The notes under the pieces were generated by a model. The model was not told where the DNA came from, made no database searches, and saw nothing but the letters and a program-made list of their open reading frames with translations. Positions 32,184 to 44,468 of a stretch of 64,000 bases of DNA are shown in pieces. Location: positions 744,001 to 808,000 of the forward strand of contig BCJJ01000017.1 in the NCBI GenBank assembly GCA_039545355.1, given 5' to 3'. Source of the DNA: Trichosporon coremiiforme (Eukaryota; Basidiomycota; Tremellomycetes; Trichosporonales; Trichosporonaceae). Each line of letters begins with the position of its first letter. The first letter of the stretch is position 1. Made by a program: the position numbers and the translations under genes.

Positions 32184-34538
32184 TCACTCGACCAGCCCAG
32201 TCTCCGCTCTCTCCAACTGCGCAACCCTCCTCGCCCTCATGCGGCAGACCTTCTCCTCCTCCCGTCCATAAACGCGTGCACACTCCTCCTCCGCGCTTCC
32301 CTTTGGCGTTTCCAGCCCCAAACCACTCTTGACCTCCTCTTCCCTGACACACAGCTCGACCTTGGGTCCGTTCGCCAACGCCTTGGGCGGACGGCCGTTG
32401 CTCTTCACTGCTGGGTTGGAGAGGGAGACGAGGCCGAGGGTCTCGAGGTTGGAGAGGAGGTCGCGGTAGTCTGATTCCGGGGCGGGGGGGAGGGGTGATG
32501 ATTCGTGCGACAGCAGGTGCGAGTAAGTCGCGTAGAGACTGGAGACGGTGAGGGACTCGGAGACCGCGCCTGTGGGACAGCCTGCCTGCCCACTGCGCGA
32601 ACGGAGCAGGAACACGAGCAGCGCCACGAGCACGAGCCGGCCTTGCAGCGGCACGCTCCTGATCTTGTTGCCCACCGCACTTGCCGGAGCAGCGGAACTG
32701 CTACCAGCAGCAGCTCGCAAGGCTTGCGTATGACTCGCGAATGCCTTGAGCACATGCGGTAGCGCGACCTTCACGAGCACCTCGGCGCCCTTCTTCGTCC
32801 ACTCTGTCTCGGCCAGACTGACCGCCGAGCTCAGCACTCCCAGGCACATGCGCAGGTCGCCGTTCTGCGCCTCGACCTTGCGCGCCAGCAGCTCGAGCGC
32901 TCTGCCGTCCACCTGCACGCCTTCGGTGGGGAGACGGTCCGAGACGATGCGGCTCATGTCCTGCGCGGTGTAGGCGCGGAAGGAGAGGACCTGGGGCATG
33001 GCGCCTGACGCGAGCGAGAGGTTTGCGCGCACAGTCAGGTCGAGCGTGTTTGAGATTGCCACTAGCTTGATGGTACGCTTAGACGACGACAGCAGGGGCA
33101 GCGAGAAGAGCTTGGAGAGGACGTGCGAGACTGCCGGCGGGGCGAGCGTCGGTGGCGGAGGCAGGAGGGAGTCCACCTCGTCGAGGATGATGAATGTCTT
33201 GTGCCCCTCCGTAGAGAGATGCTTCGACACGGCAGTCTCAGTCTTGCCACACCCGAGCTCGGAGCCAAGCCGAGACCACACATCAGGCGCCTTCAGACCC
33301 ATGACGCCGACTTCGGCGACGCGCCACCCCTGCGCGGCGAGTGACCGCCCGACAGCAGTGGTCAGAGCAGTCTTGCCCGTCCCTGGCGGACCGGAGACGT
33401 ACATCCCCACGTCCTCCGTGGACACGAGGCCGAGGTAGGTCTGGAACACTGCCTTCTCGTCTTCGCGTCCGACGATACCGTCGAGCGCATCGGAGGAACG
33501 CGCCGACAGGCGCAGCTTGGCCTTGAGAGCACGGTATGGGTTGGCAGGGGTTATCTCGGGGAAGGGTGACTCGGATGCGTCGCGGCATGTCACGTCGTCC
33601 ATGGCGTAGGCGAGCTCAGTGGCTGAGGGAGATGACGGCGGCGGCGTAATGAGAATTTCGTCAGAGATGGCAGCCTTCGTTTTGCCCTTGCCCTTGGGGT
33701 CCTTCGGGTCGACGTCCATGTCACCATCGGGAGAGACGATGCGCTCACGGTCCTGGGACGATGCCGTCGTCGCGAGCGATGGCGAAGGCGACGGGGACGG
33801 CAAGCACGAGCTGGTCCTCAGGTCGGCAGAGCGGCTGGGACCCGCGGCAGCAGAAACTCCTGAATCATGTCAGTTGACAATACCCTATTGAGCGGGAGTT
33901 TACTTACCTGCGCTTTCGCTGCGGAGGCTGGAGATGCTGCTGGAGCGATTACGGCTGAGCTGCCTGCTGACGCGGACGCGCTTTCTCGAGCTCTCAGCGG
34001 GCGACGGACGGGGCGGAGGCTGCGGGTCGCGCGGAGGGGGGATGTTCTCCTTGCCCTTGCCGAAGCGGGGACCGCCGGAGGGACCGGCCTCGCCGCCGTC
34101 TCCGCCCTTGATCGCCGGTGGGCCCGAACCGCCAGACGCGACCTCCTTGATCTGCGACAGGGAGGGAACGGCACTCGTACTATGAGCGCGGAGGAGCATC
34201 CCGCCGCGACTTCTTGTGGCGACACCGAGGCCGAGGGATGCGGGTGCGGGAGAGGGGGTGGGCGAGGCAGACGCGCCGTTGCCGCCCCGGCTGGAACCGA
34301 AGAGGGACGCGGAGCGCGTCAATGTCGGTGAGGCTGAGGGCGGACGCGTCCGGCGGCGGTCGGCGGGGGATGCTGTCCGTGCGGGGGAGAGGGCAGAGGG
34401 GGCGGTCGCGTTGCGGCGAAGTGGGGAGCGGCGGGTACGGCGGGAGGACTCGGGTGTGTCGGCCGACAGGAGACGTTCATTGTCCTGGTTGTCTTCGGGC
34501 TGCTCGTCTGCTGCGCGCGTTCGTTTCGGCGCAGGCAT
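32184..34538 (-). CDS. CDC6: Replication licensing factor Cdc6
   Basis: Two exons, complement(32184-33859, 33908-34538), giving 768 aa. Cdc6 is an AAA+ ATPase that joins ORC at origins in G1 to load MCM helicases. Walker A is GPPGTGKT at about residue 368, Walker B is FIILDEVD at about 433, sensor 1 is in a VAISNTLDL block, and sensor 2 lies in an NGDLRMCLGVL block. A C-terminal winged helix follows. The first exon adds a 210-aa disordered N-terminus rich in Ser, Pro and Arg with several Ser/Thr-Pro sites next to basic residues (for example Arg-Ser-Pro-Leu-Arg-Arg), typical CDK targets. Orc1 is the main alternative but would carry a BAH domain, which is absent. Confidence 0.88.
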
Positions 34539-35357
34539 TTTGTACGCGATGGTGATGAGCGAGTATGTGTGCGATGCACGAAGATTCTCGTGTGAAGTTT
34601 GGGAAGGAGGTTATTACAATGGGAGGGGTGTGGAGTGAATGAGGCTACGCTACTCTACGCGTAATGAGTGGCTCGCACCGGATGAAGGGAAGGGTGGGAG
34701 GCTGGAGTCGAGGGTCAACGGTGGCAGATTGGAATGTACGTCGGGAATGCAGCGAGCAAGATACACAAGAAGGGAATAAGCGCGAAAGGCAGCAGTGGGA
34801 AGGGTGCCAGGGTGCCGAGTGACAATGGGCTCAAGAACAAAGGATGGAATGATGTGAGATTGAGGTCGAAGCGGGCGGCTGCAATGCAAAGAGTCGGTGT
34901 CGAGTATCCGTTGTCGGTGATGGCAGGTCGTTGTCGAGGCTCACTCACTCTGATTCCTGACATGGCTCAATAGACCTAGCTCAGGACGCGTTCGACGGAG
35001 TCAGTCTGGCTCGGCCTGTGCAGCATGCAGCAGTCTGAGCCCGCCCAGGGCTACCAGGGGTGTATTAGGTCAGGCGCGTCCACACGTGGCGAATACCTCC
35101 GCTCATTTACTTTTACGTACGACGCGTCGCCCCTTCAACAGCCCCCTCGCAGCCCTCGCAGCCCTCGCAGCCCTCGCCGCCCTCACCGTACGCGCAAAAT
35201 GACGTCAGGGTAGTGCAGCAGTCCCTCGTTCTGCAATATACCCTTCCAAAAAGAACAACCATCATGCTCGTCGGTTTGTCTACTTGTTGTACAAAAGGAT
35301 AGAGTCAGCAAGCACACAGTACCTGCTTGAAATAATGATTGTAATGGTGTGATAATA
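34539..35357. other. spacer between CDC6 and the ArfGAP gene
   Basis: The upstream side of CDC6 and the downstream side of the ArfGAP gene. No gene is seen. A short array of 9-bp AGCCCTCGC-type units lies at about 35145-35185. Region 35250-35350 is AT-richer, fitting a 3' UTR of the minus-strand ArfGAP gene. Confidence 0.4.
35145..35185. repeat. short 9-bp tandem repeat
   Basis: About four tandem copies of a 9-bp unit (CAGCCCTCG and close variants) in the intergenic DNA downstream of the ArfGAP gene. Probably a simple minisatellite. Confidence 0.7.
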
Positions 35358-38300
35358 CTACAGACCGAGCACCTCGCGGTCCGCAGATGCGACCCACCGC
35401 CCCTCAACGTACTTGGCCTGGATGTAGTCTTGAATGTCCCTGCGAAACCTCGTCAGCCCGAATAATTCCTGAGCCAGCCAGCCAGCCAGCCAGCCACAAA
35501 GTTACTCACTCGTCACTCGGTACCCAGTCAATGGGCTTGTTCCGCTCCCAGAACGCGTTACCCCGTGCATTGCCCCAGTCCTGTGCAAGCTGGATCGCCT
35601 CGGGTGCCCAGTTGTCCAGGTCCACACTCCGCGGCTTGGAAATGTGCGTGCCGAGTCCGCGGTGCAGACCGCAGCAGCGGATACACAGGAACATGACCAT
35701 TGGCATATCCCGCAGACCTGTCTGTCAGCTATACCCAAGCATATCAGCTCCATTCTAAACTTACTTTGGGTCGCCCATCTCGACGACTTTGTCCGCTTGC
35801 CGCAATCAGCGCAACGTGCGTTAGCGCCAGTGTCCGCGATTTGTCGAAGTAACGCCTTGTCAAGCTTGACGGGCTCGAGGTCGGCTTGTTCCTCCATGCC
35901 TGGCGGGAGGCCAGGGGAGCCGAGCACGGGTGACAGGGCACGGAGACTCGCGAGGTTGGTATCCGGGTACTGCGGCTGCGGCTGCCCCTGCCCATACTGC
36001 TGCGCGTGAGGCGTTTGCGGTTGGCCGTGTTGCGTCTGGCTGTGACCGGACGAGCTGGGAGCCTGCGCGTCCCTCGGATCTCGCTGCAGCCCCGCCATCT
36101 CGTACACCCTCCGCTCAATGTCGCTCTCCATGTCATAAGCCCCGTGCTCTTCACGGTGATTGAAGCTGTTCGCGTACATGAACGCTGGGCGTTGCTGGAG
36201 GTCCATCGAGTTGCGATTCGCCTTGCCGCCACTCTTGCTTCCGAGCTTGTCGCCTGCCAGTTCTGCTGACGATTTGATCCGGTTTTTCAGGCTTTGCCGA
36301 TGCTGTCCACCGCGGGGGGTCGAACTCTCGCCTCTTGGCGGGGCCGGTCGCGGTGGGGCGGGGAGAGAATGCCGGCTCGCATTCTGCTTCACTGCTGGCG
36401 GAATCGGCAGGCGGCGATCACGGTCGGACTGGCCTGAGCCTTTGCGGCTGGGCGGGAGTTCGAGCTCGTCGTCAAAGTCTGGCGGGGCAAGCTTCTTCAC
36501 GTCGTTCAAGGACCGGAGCGTAGAAGTACCGTTAATACAGGCCTCGATTGCGTTGCACAGCGCGTAGATCCACGTCTTCATGTCGTTCTCGGACATGGCC
36601 TGGTACAGCCTCCTGCCGTGCGAGGGCGTGACGATCTCGAACACGAAGCGCCGGTCGGTGCCACGCCCCTCGCGCACGCTCGCAAACTTGAGGTCGATCA
36701 CGGTCGAAGCTGACTCGGGCTTGTTAGGGCCTCCGTCCTTGTACTCGTACATCTTGGAGTGTGCCAGCACGACCCAGATGCCTGATGTCAGCTCATAACC
36801 CACAGTTAACTCACGGTCCCATTTGCCTCGCGTGCCGCCCTTCTCGAGCTCCTCCCACGTCCCCGTGCCCCAGAGCACACCCTCCTTCTTCCTCCCGGCC
36901 AGCTCGCGCTGCTCGTCCTCGTCGCCCATACCGCTGAGGCCGCCGACACCGCCGATCGACGGCGACGTGCTCGGCTGCTTGTGGTGGTCGGCCGTGAGCT
37001 TCGCCGCGGTATCAGCGAGGGCGACGGAGCGCTGTGAGTCGTAGTCGCCCACATTGTTCGCGCTGTCAGCAGGCAGGAACGGAGACCGGTACACCTTGAC
37101 GCCGGGCTGAATCGAATGGCGGGCCGCATGCCGCGAGCTACTCCTAGGAGGTCGCGGTGGGAGCGGCAGCTGTCCGTCGCCTCCGTCCGACGGCGAGCCG
37201 TCTGGCGTGCCGATCGGAGGCACGTCGCCCAGCTGCTCGTAGCTTCTCCGGGGAGATAAGTTCTGCGTCGCGTACGGGAAGGGTGGCACGTTGGCCGATG
37301 ACACTGGCGGGGCGCGCTCGACGAGCGGCTGTGCCGAGGGGAGGTGGTTCAGCGTCGCATTCGTCGAGGAGAAGAGGCCGCGGATCTTGCGTCCGCCGAG
37401 GATCTTGTTGATTTTCTTGCCCTTGTGCTCCTTGCTTGCATTAATGGCTGCGAGATCCGTCGAGCTCGTAGGGAGGACGCGCGGCCGGGGCGTCTCGAGT
37501 CCGTTGCCCGAGAGCTTGCTCGCCAAGTTCTCGAGCACGGTCGTCTGCTGTTCTCGTGCGGCCCAGCCCTGCAGAAGGTCGTTCCGGACGTGGTGGAGGT
37601 GTGCGAGCGAGAGCGTCAACGACCGCGTGAGGGCGTCAAACGAGCCGCGGGCACTGGCATCGTCGCGAGACAGCAGGCGCACGGGCGTCTCGCTCACGGC
37701 TAACTGTCGGCCGCGCTGTGTGGGCGTGTCGACGCCGCTCGTCTGTGGCCGCCCAAAGTCGCTCGGTTCGTGAGGCGGGGGGTGCGTGTCTGCCCGCTTA
37801 CCCGGTACCTGGCTCAGGAGGCTGCCGACCCAGCCATACATGCCGACTAGGAGGTCGAGGCACACGACAGAGCTCGGCGGCACGGCGTACAGAAGCGTCG
37901 AGTGGTGGTTGTAGCGCGCGAGGTCGAACTGGGCAGCGCGGGTCGCCTGGGCAACGTCCGCCGAGCTCGAGCCCGAATTCGACGATATCCCAGATGATGA
38001 GGACAAATACGCGGCCGTATCGGAGTAGTACTGCTTCGCGACACTCTATGGTCCAGTCAGCCTGTTTACCGGAAAGTGATAACGCATAACGCACCTCGAA
38101 CTTGTGTTGTTGACTGCCGGCGCCAGTTAATCCCTGGCGCTTGATTTCGCCCTTGACCGCGCTCAGCGAGTGCAGCACCATCTCCTGGAGATCCTCCCTC
38201 TCGCGGGCGCGGCGTTCCCGCGCAACCTTGCGGATACCGTTGTAGTTGTCGAAGACATCTCCCTGGACGCCGTAGCCGCCCTCGAGCCAACGGCCAAGCT

Positions 38301-38790
38301 CGCCGAGGGACGACAGCAGCTCGTCCTCTGCTGTCTCCAGCTGTTCCAGGAGGGCAACATACGTTGCGCTAGCGGTCAGCACAGTCTTGGCGAGACGCTT
38401 CAGCGTTCCGGCCGAGTGCTCGAGCGCAGCAAATGTCGAGCGGCATAACAGCGAGTCCGGGAGTGGTTCTGAGGGGACGGGAGCATGGTGCGGTGGCCGG
38501 CTGACGAACGGCGGTGACGGTGATGGCTGACCGTTCTGACCCGATTGTTGACTTGGCGCACCGTTGCCGTTGCTGTACGAGTCGCTATAGCTGCTGTCTG
38601 GCGGGAGAGCGTTTTGGGGCAGTCGGGCGGAGGAGATGGAGCTGTGGACGGAAGGCGAGGAGGGGGGCTTTGCGAAGGCTCGGGAGCTGTCCGAGTCTGT
38701 GCTGGTGACGGTAAGGCTCGGGGAAGGGGGGACGGGTGGGACGGGGGAGGCGCGGGGTCGTGATGACGATGCCATGGCCGCTGGGGGCAT
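35358..38790 (-). CDS. BAR-PH-ArfGAP protein (Csx2-like Arf GTPase activator)
   Basis: Five exons, complement(35358-35439, 35510-35717, 35765-36781, 36815-38045, 38095-38790), in phase and giving 1077 aa. The protein should stimulate GTP hydrolysis on Arf at curved membranes. After a Pro/Ser-rich start, residues about 110-335 are helical (BAR-like), with an LSSLGELGRWLEGG-type block. A PH domain spans about 620-725, with KWDRIWVVL and a YKD block. The C-terminal ArfGAP zinc finger (about 950-1075) reads CADC, then FLCIRCCGLHRGLGTHIS, containing the catalytic Arg of the HRxLG motif. The zinc finger is split by an intron. The fission-yeast protein Csx2 has this layout. The 33-nt intron at 36782-36814 is frame-neutral. 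A TGGC-type 4-bp repeat lies in the last intron (about 35472-35496). Confidence 0.88.
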
Positions 38791-40849
38791 GATGACAAGA
38801 AGGAGTTATGGGCTTGTTATGATGGCGATGGGCTTTGCAGTGATGGCTGAGGGGTAGGGATCGGCAGAGTCGAGTGAGTCTGTTTCCAAGATGATGAGCA
38901 GCCAGCCCTCAGTGCGTCAGTCGGTTGTCGACACATACACCGGGTGGACAGGGCTTGAGGGGATGAGGGGAGCCTTAGTGCTTAGTGCGGGCGTAATGTT
39001 TTGATCGGGCACCGAAATAACAAAATGGACCCGGCGTAAACAAACACATTAGCCACTTCCGTAATGGAAGTGGAAGCATTAGAAGCGGTCGAATCGATGT
39101 CTCAATCGCAGCCTAACTGCAAGCTGCATGCTGCATATGCTCTGCAGAAGTAATGCTCGTACGCATGCCTTCCCGCATCTGCAGCCCCTCTCTGCTCGAG
39201 CAAAACCCCTGGGACGACCCCGATGCAGGCCCCTTGTCAATTACCTGCGCTGCAGCTCCGGCGAAGCGGATGGACCGTCAGACCCTTTGTTTGTTTACAG
39301 CATGAGCACACTTGATTCCCTGGATGGGGTCCTGCAGAGTCCTGCATCAAGCCGTCGAGCCGTCTGACCCGTTTTCTGGGATCCGAACAATTCACCCACA
39401 CATGCATACGTACGAGCGCGTCTGCCGTCTAGCCTGTCCGGCGACATGGCACACCCACTCTGCCCTCACCCACTGTGCACTGTTCACAGTGAGCACAATG
39501 AGCAAGTGCAAGGAGTGCAAAAATTCGTCATGAAATTTGCCACGCCGACATGATATCAGCTGGGCGACAGGGCCAGCAGCGCCAGAGGGATAGAGGGGAC
39601 GACGCATGCGAGGCCATGAGGGCCACGAGTGAGGAAAACAAGGGAGGGAAGAAACCTTGTCCAGAGCCAGTGTACCGTCGTGCGGTCCAACCAAGGCTGA
39701 CGCCGTTGACAAAAATACCGGAGGCGTGCCTTAAACCTTGCTCTTCTGGCGAGCGGTTGATTCCCAGATCCTAACCCCCCTCTTGTTCTGCCTTGATCGC
39801 ACAGAACCCGAGAAGAGGAACAACGTACAAGGGCCAAACGACGGGATCGAGCTCGACGACGCGCAACAAGAGGCGGCAACGCGCCACGAACCACAGCGCT
39901 CGTCTGACTAGTGACGATGCAGGAACGCTGGGACATGGCTTAGTAAATACGTGCGTAGTACTCCGCGCAGCGCTTCCTTCCTGGCTGAAAAGCTACACAG
40001 CGCAGAGGGAAGTGAAGAGGCATTGAAGACAGATGAAACGGGACACCTGACCCGCCGTACCGTCTTCCGACCAGGGGACCATCCGATCGGATCGACCCTG
40101 TCTGTTCACTATGAGCAGAGCCCGGCGGTACCTCTCATCCTGTCCAGTAAGCCTTGCGCGCGCCGCTGACATGTCCGCCTCCGGTGTGCTGATAAAAGCC
40201 TGCGATCACATGCGAGGCTGTCAGTTGCTCGACTGTAAGGGCGACTGTAGTGGGCCGAAGCCACATTGCAGCCACACCGGACCTCTCCGCATAGTTGCAA
40301 GCCAAGGGGCACGCCAAGGGGCCCGGAAGCGGAGTCTTCCGCTCACTCACAGCCCGAAGAGGATCCATCCGTCATCGCCCGTGCATGCCGTGCACCTGGG
40401 CTTGAATTGTTCCACTGCCTCTCTCCGCGGAGTGTGCGGCGTGAGCACGGGGTGGAATGCATCACTGCCAGACTAACCCACTCTCGCAATCAGACTTCCT
40501 CTTTCCTAATCAGCGTACGCCCCGGCGGGGTAGAAGGAGCAGCGGGTGCGGTCCGTGTCCGGCACAGAGGGAATTTGTGGCTGCAATCTCGGTCTCAACA
40601 TGACTGACGACGCTTCACTAACGAGGCATGGGAGGTCTAACGGTGCGCACCCGGAGTGCCACTGTTCCGCATCCGCTGACTTGTCCTGTCTTAAACCTAG
40701 ACCATGGCAAGAAGCAGTCGACGACCGAGCCAGACCCGCGCCAGGATCTACAGAGCTCGCTCTCCGCTCATTCCTTCGGTCCACTTCGCCGCCCTTGCCA
40801 TTCTTAGTGAGCATACATGCATAATACAGATAGACGACATGGATCCAGC
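38791..40849. other. 2-kb gene-poor stretch
   Basis: Short, mutually overlapping ORFs on both strands without domain, signal peptide or intron logic. Presumably it includes the promoter of the ArfGAP gene (near 38791) and the 3' end of the RPC8 transcript (near 40849). Nothing else can be supported. Confidence 0.4.
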
Positions 40850-41836
40850 CTAAGCCTCCTCAACGGCCTCCTCATCCTCGGCGTACTCCTCCCCCTCTCC
40901 CTCCTCAGCCCCCTCGCCCCACCAGCTGATCAGTCCGAGTCCCTGCTCTCCCACAGCGGCAGTGATACGGAACCCGGCGTTCTCGTAGGGATCCTTCTGC
41001 TCCTCCTCCTCCGTCGTGTCGGGCGCTTTGGGGGGCCCGGGCTCGTGCTCGTTCCACTCGATCGAGTCGACACGGAAGCGGATTACCTCCCCCGTGTCGT
41101 AGTAGAAGCGCTCGGCTTTCAGCGTATTCTGAAGCTCAATCTCGTCCAGCTTCCGCTCGTCTTCGCCGGGGTACCAGAAGAAGCGCCGCTCGTTCTCGTC
41201 ACTGGACGTTAGCGCCAGCGAAGCGAGCGTCGCCACGGCGTCGGGGACCACTTACTAGGCAGAGTTGTCCGGGAGGAGAGACGGGGGAATGTAGATGTCC
41301 TGGAAGAAGCCGAGGGAGACTGCTGTCAGCTAGGAAACGAGTCGCGGGCTTACCTCTAATCCACTGCGGCGTCGTGCTCAGAATCTTGCCGAGAATGACC
41401 TCTCCAAGGAAGGGGGAGAACATCATCAAGCGGAACGACACTGCTGTTAGCTAACTTCCTAGAACTGCTAGCTTGAGATTGCATTAGATACCCACCCTTG
41501 TAGTACATCTGTCCGTTGCCCCACGTCACTCGTCCATCCTCGGCCGTCAGGATGTCGTACACGGAGAGCGCAAGTCCGCGCTCCTTGATCAACTTGTTCG
41601 CGTACCTGCTGTCAGCTGTAGCCCAGATAGCCGAAGCTTGCGAATGCCAGGAAGACGGCCAAATGACAACCCTTCCCCAACAGCGGCCGCACGCTACGCA
41701 CTTCTTGTTCAGCGCATCCTGGATGGTCACCGCGGGGTTGATCCCGAACGTCTTCGGAGCGACGGGTACTGTGTCCTGTTCTGTTAGCTAGACCCGGGCA
41801 CGCATAGCTCACCCTAACGGCGATGAGGTTGAACAT
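40850..41836 (-). CDS. RPC25: RNA polymerase III subunit Rpc8 (Rpc25)
   Basis: Six exons, complement(40850-41201, 41256-41319, 41354-41440, 41496-41605, 41702-41775, 41813-41836), in phase and giving 236 aa. Rpc8/Rpc25 is the Rpb7-like stalk subunit of RNA polymerase III, paired with Rpc17, and is needed for initiation. The N-terminal Rpb7-type domain reads MFNLIAVRDTV, then a KYANKLI block and a VSFRLMMFSPFLGEVILGKI block. An S1-like OB fold follows (GFFQDIYIP, PDNSAYDENERRFFW). The C-terminal part is acidic. Only full splicing restores these conserved blocks; the open stretches across introns are read-through. Exon 1 codes just eight residues. Confidence 0.93.
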
Positions 41837-42411
41837 CTCATCGGCTTGCGCTGCGGGCGTACGTGCGGATGAGTGCTTCTGGCGTCGGTCGGGTCGGTCA
41901 CAACAAACGCTCGCTCACTGTCGTCAGAAACTTGCGGACCTCCACCGCTGGCTGCTCCTTGCTCTCGATCATTTTTGATCCCGCCGCTCCTCTACGGTGG
42001 AGCTCTGTGGTGGAGGAGTCGTACACTGTACACGGTGAGCGGGAGCAAATTGTGAGCCGCTTGAAGCCAGTTCCCCCCACGTGGTGCGTCCGGCGGTGAG
42101 GTGAGGGGCCGGACGTCATCCTGCCCTAATAATTTCTGCGTCGGGAAATGAAATCTTGCTCACAGGACCGGACGGCGGCGGTTAACGAGTTGCCAAAGAT
42201 ACGATTTGCAGTCGTCTACAAACCCACATCAATCTTGACTTGCCTTTTCCATCAGCGATCTCAATCGGCCTCTCCAACCCTCGTCGTCTGACTTTCCGGT
42301 CTCTCTTGGATTACATTGTTTGTCTCTTGTCTCGTGTGACTTGAGCTTTCGGAACGTCCTCCCCGCCGGATATCGCTTCAGACCCCGCCGCTCGCCGCCC
42401 TCCGACACCAC
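41837..42411. promoter_or_regulatory. shared divergent promoter, RPC25 / RIM2-like carrier
   Basis: 575 bp between divergent start codons. No gene is seen. The carrier side (42230-42400) is C/T-rich on the + strand, as expected of its 5' leader. Confidence 0.4.
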
Positions 42412-43703
42412 ATGTCCGCCACGGCTAGCACCAGCGCAGCCGGCGCTGCCGGTTCTAGCACCCCCGCCCCCGCGGTGCCATTACCCCGCAAGAAGAAGCA
42501 GCTGCAGGGATGGCAGCATTCGCTTGCTGGATCGTGAGTCCCCCTCCCATGATCCACAACTAACGGCAGACTCGGCGGCATGGCCGGAGCGATTGTGACC
42601 TCCCCCTTCGACGTGGTCAAGACGCGCCTGCAGTCTGACCTGTTCCGGAACGACACGTCGCAGAGCGCACACCTCCTCGGCGCTGAGGCGCGGGCCGCCG
42701 ACGCCGCAGCGGCCAAGAAGATGCCCCCCCGCACAGCCCTCAGCAGGACCATGTACCAGTTTGTCGACACGGTCTACCTCATCAAGCGGATAGGTGTCGA
42801 GGAGGGGTGGCGCGCGCTGTACAAGGGTCTCGGGCCGAGTCTGGTCGGCATCATTCCCGCCCGGTAAGTCTAGTCTACGCTGCTCAGGCGATTGCTAGGC
42901 AGTGTCTGGCGGTCGTCTGACGGTCGTCTAAAGAGACATGGCAGGAGACAGCAGGCGCTGACCTCAGTGCGATCAACTTCTACTTCTACCCGACCTCGAA
43001 GGCGTTCCTTGCGCGAACGTTCCCGAACGCGCCGACCGAGTCAGAGGGCCAGACGAGCGAGGACTCGCCCCTCGTCCACCTCGGTGCGGCGGTGATTGCG
43101 GGCGTGTGCACTGCGACGGGAACCAACCCGATCTGGGTCGTCAAGACGCGCCTGCAGCTGAGTGCGCGGAAACGTGCCGAGAACGCTGCAGTGCGTTCGG
43201 CGCAGAAGGCGGCGCACACCCCGCTCGCGCAGCGCGCCCCCGGCACCTCGGCGGTGGCCATGACGGTCGACATTGTGCGCAACGAGGGCATTGCGGGGCT
43301 GTACCGCGGCCTGTCGGCGTCCTACCTCGGTGTTTCGGAGGGTGTGATCCAGTGGGTGCTGTATGAGCGCTTCAAGCGGCTCGGAAGGCAGGCGGCGGGC
43401 GACCTCGAGAAGCAGTCCTGGGGCAGCTACGTCGGTACGGTCGTCGGCGCCTCGGGCGGCGCCAAGGCCGTCGCCTCGCTCATCACGTATCCGCACGAGG
43501 TCATCCGCACCCGTCTCCGACAGCCCGCCGTTAACGGCGTGGTCAAGTACACCGGCCTGCTGCAGACACTCAAGCTTATTGTGAAGGAGGAGGGCGTTGC
43601 GAGCCTCTACTCTGGTCTCACGGCGCACATGTTCCGTGTCGTGCCGAACGCGGCTTGCATGTTCCTCATTTACGAGCTTGTTGCGAACAAGCTGGGCCAG
43701 TAG
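42412..43703 (+). CDS. mitochondrial carrier, Rim2-like (pyrimidine nucleotide)
   Basis: Three exons, 42412-42533, 42570-42863 and 42968-43703, giving 383 aa. The three mitochondrial-carrier repeats each carry the PX[DE]XX[KR] signature: SPFDVVKTRLQ, NPIWVVKTRLQ and YPHEVIRTRLRQ. The second-repeat Trp in NPIWVVKTR and the RTRLRQ of the third repeat are characteristic of the Rim2/SLC25A33/SLC25A36 branch, which imports pyrimidine nucleotides into the matrix in exchange for others (family knowledge). A 40-residue Ala/Ser/Pro-rich N-terminal tail precedes repeat 1. The second intron (104 nt) is longer than most here. FAD or folate carriers share some features but differ at these sites. Confidence 0.88.
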
Positions 43704-44468
43704 AGCCTGAGCGAGCGCAGCGAGCCAGGCAAGCCTGATGCGAGCCCGTGAGCCCAGCGAGCCGACTAACACTTGCCTACGAGAATGACATACCCGCCCA
43801 TCCATTCATAGATACTGCATTTTACCCCCACTCGATGTATCACTATCACTTTGCGTTTGCATCTGCTGTTTTGGTGCTATGACCACTCACACGACCTTCA
43901 AATCGGTCGTCCTGAAACCTCACTCGCTCGGTGAATTGTCGGGTGTCGGGTGGCCCAATTTTTCCAAGCTACTGTCTTTCGGCGTCTTCCGTGCCGCCTT
44001 CAAGTCGGCCAAGAACTTGCAGCTTGTACCGTAATGAAGCACGCGGACGGAGTAGAGTGCGGATGGTAAAGACTCTGCTGATCGACATACCACGGTGCAG
44101 ACTGTCCTCAAACAGCGCTTGGGAGAACCGTGGTTCGACGCTGACGACGCCCGGTTGCGCCCTTGTGGCAGTGGCACTATTTCTCACCACATTTCGCCCC
44201 GAGACCGCTTCTTCTGCGCACCTCCTCGTCCGACTCGCGACATCTGCATCGCTCCAAATGGGCGCATGAGGCGCACACTAGTCTAGAGCGACTGCGCAAA
44301 CGACCGCGATCCGCCACACTCCCAAAAACTGACCCCTTCTCCGCCAATAAAACTGCCACACACCGTCATCTTCTGCTCCCATCTTCGCGTCAATGCGTAA
44401 TGTAATACATCCCGGCATCCTATCCGAGCTCCTCAAGCTGTTAAGACTGCATAGCAACCGAGAGACGC
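43704..44468. other. spacer, nothing supported
   Basis: Convergent 3' ends of the Rim2-like carrier and eL42 genes. ORFs such as + 43931-44269 have no recognisable content. Confidence 0.4.
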
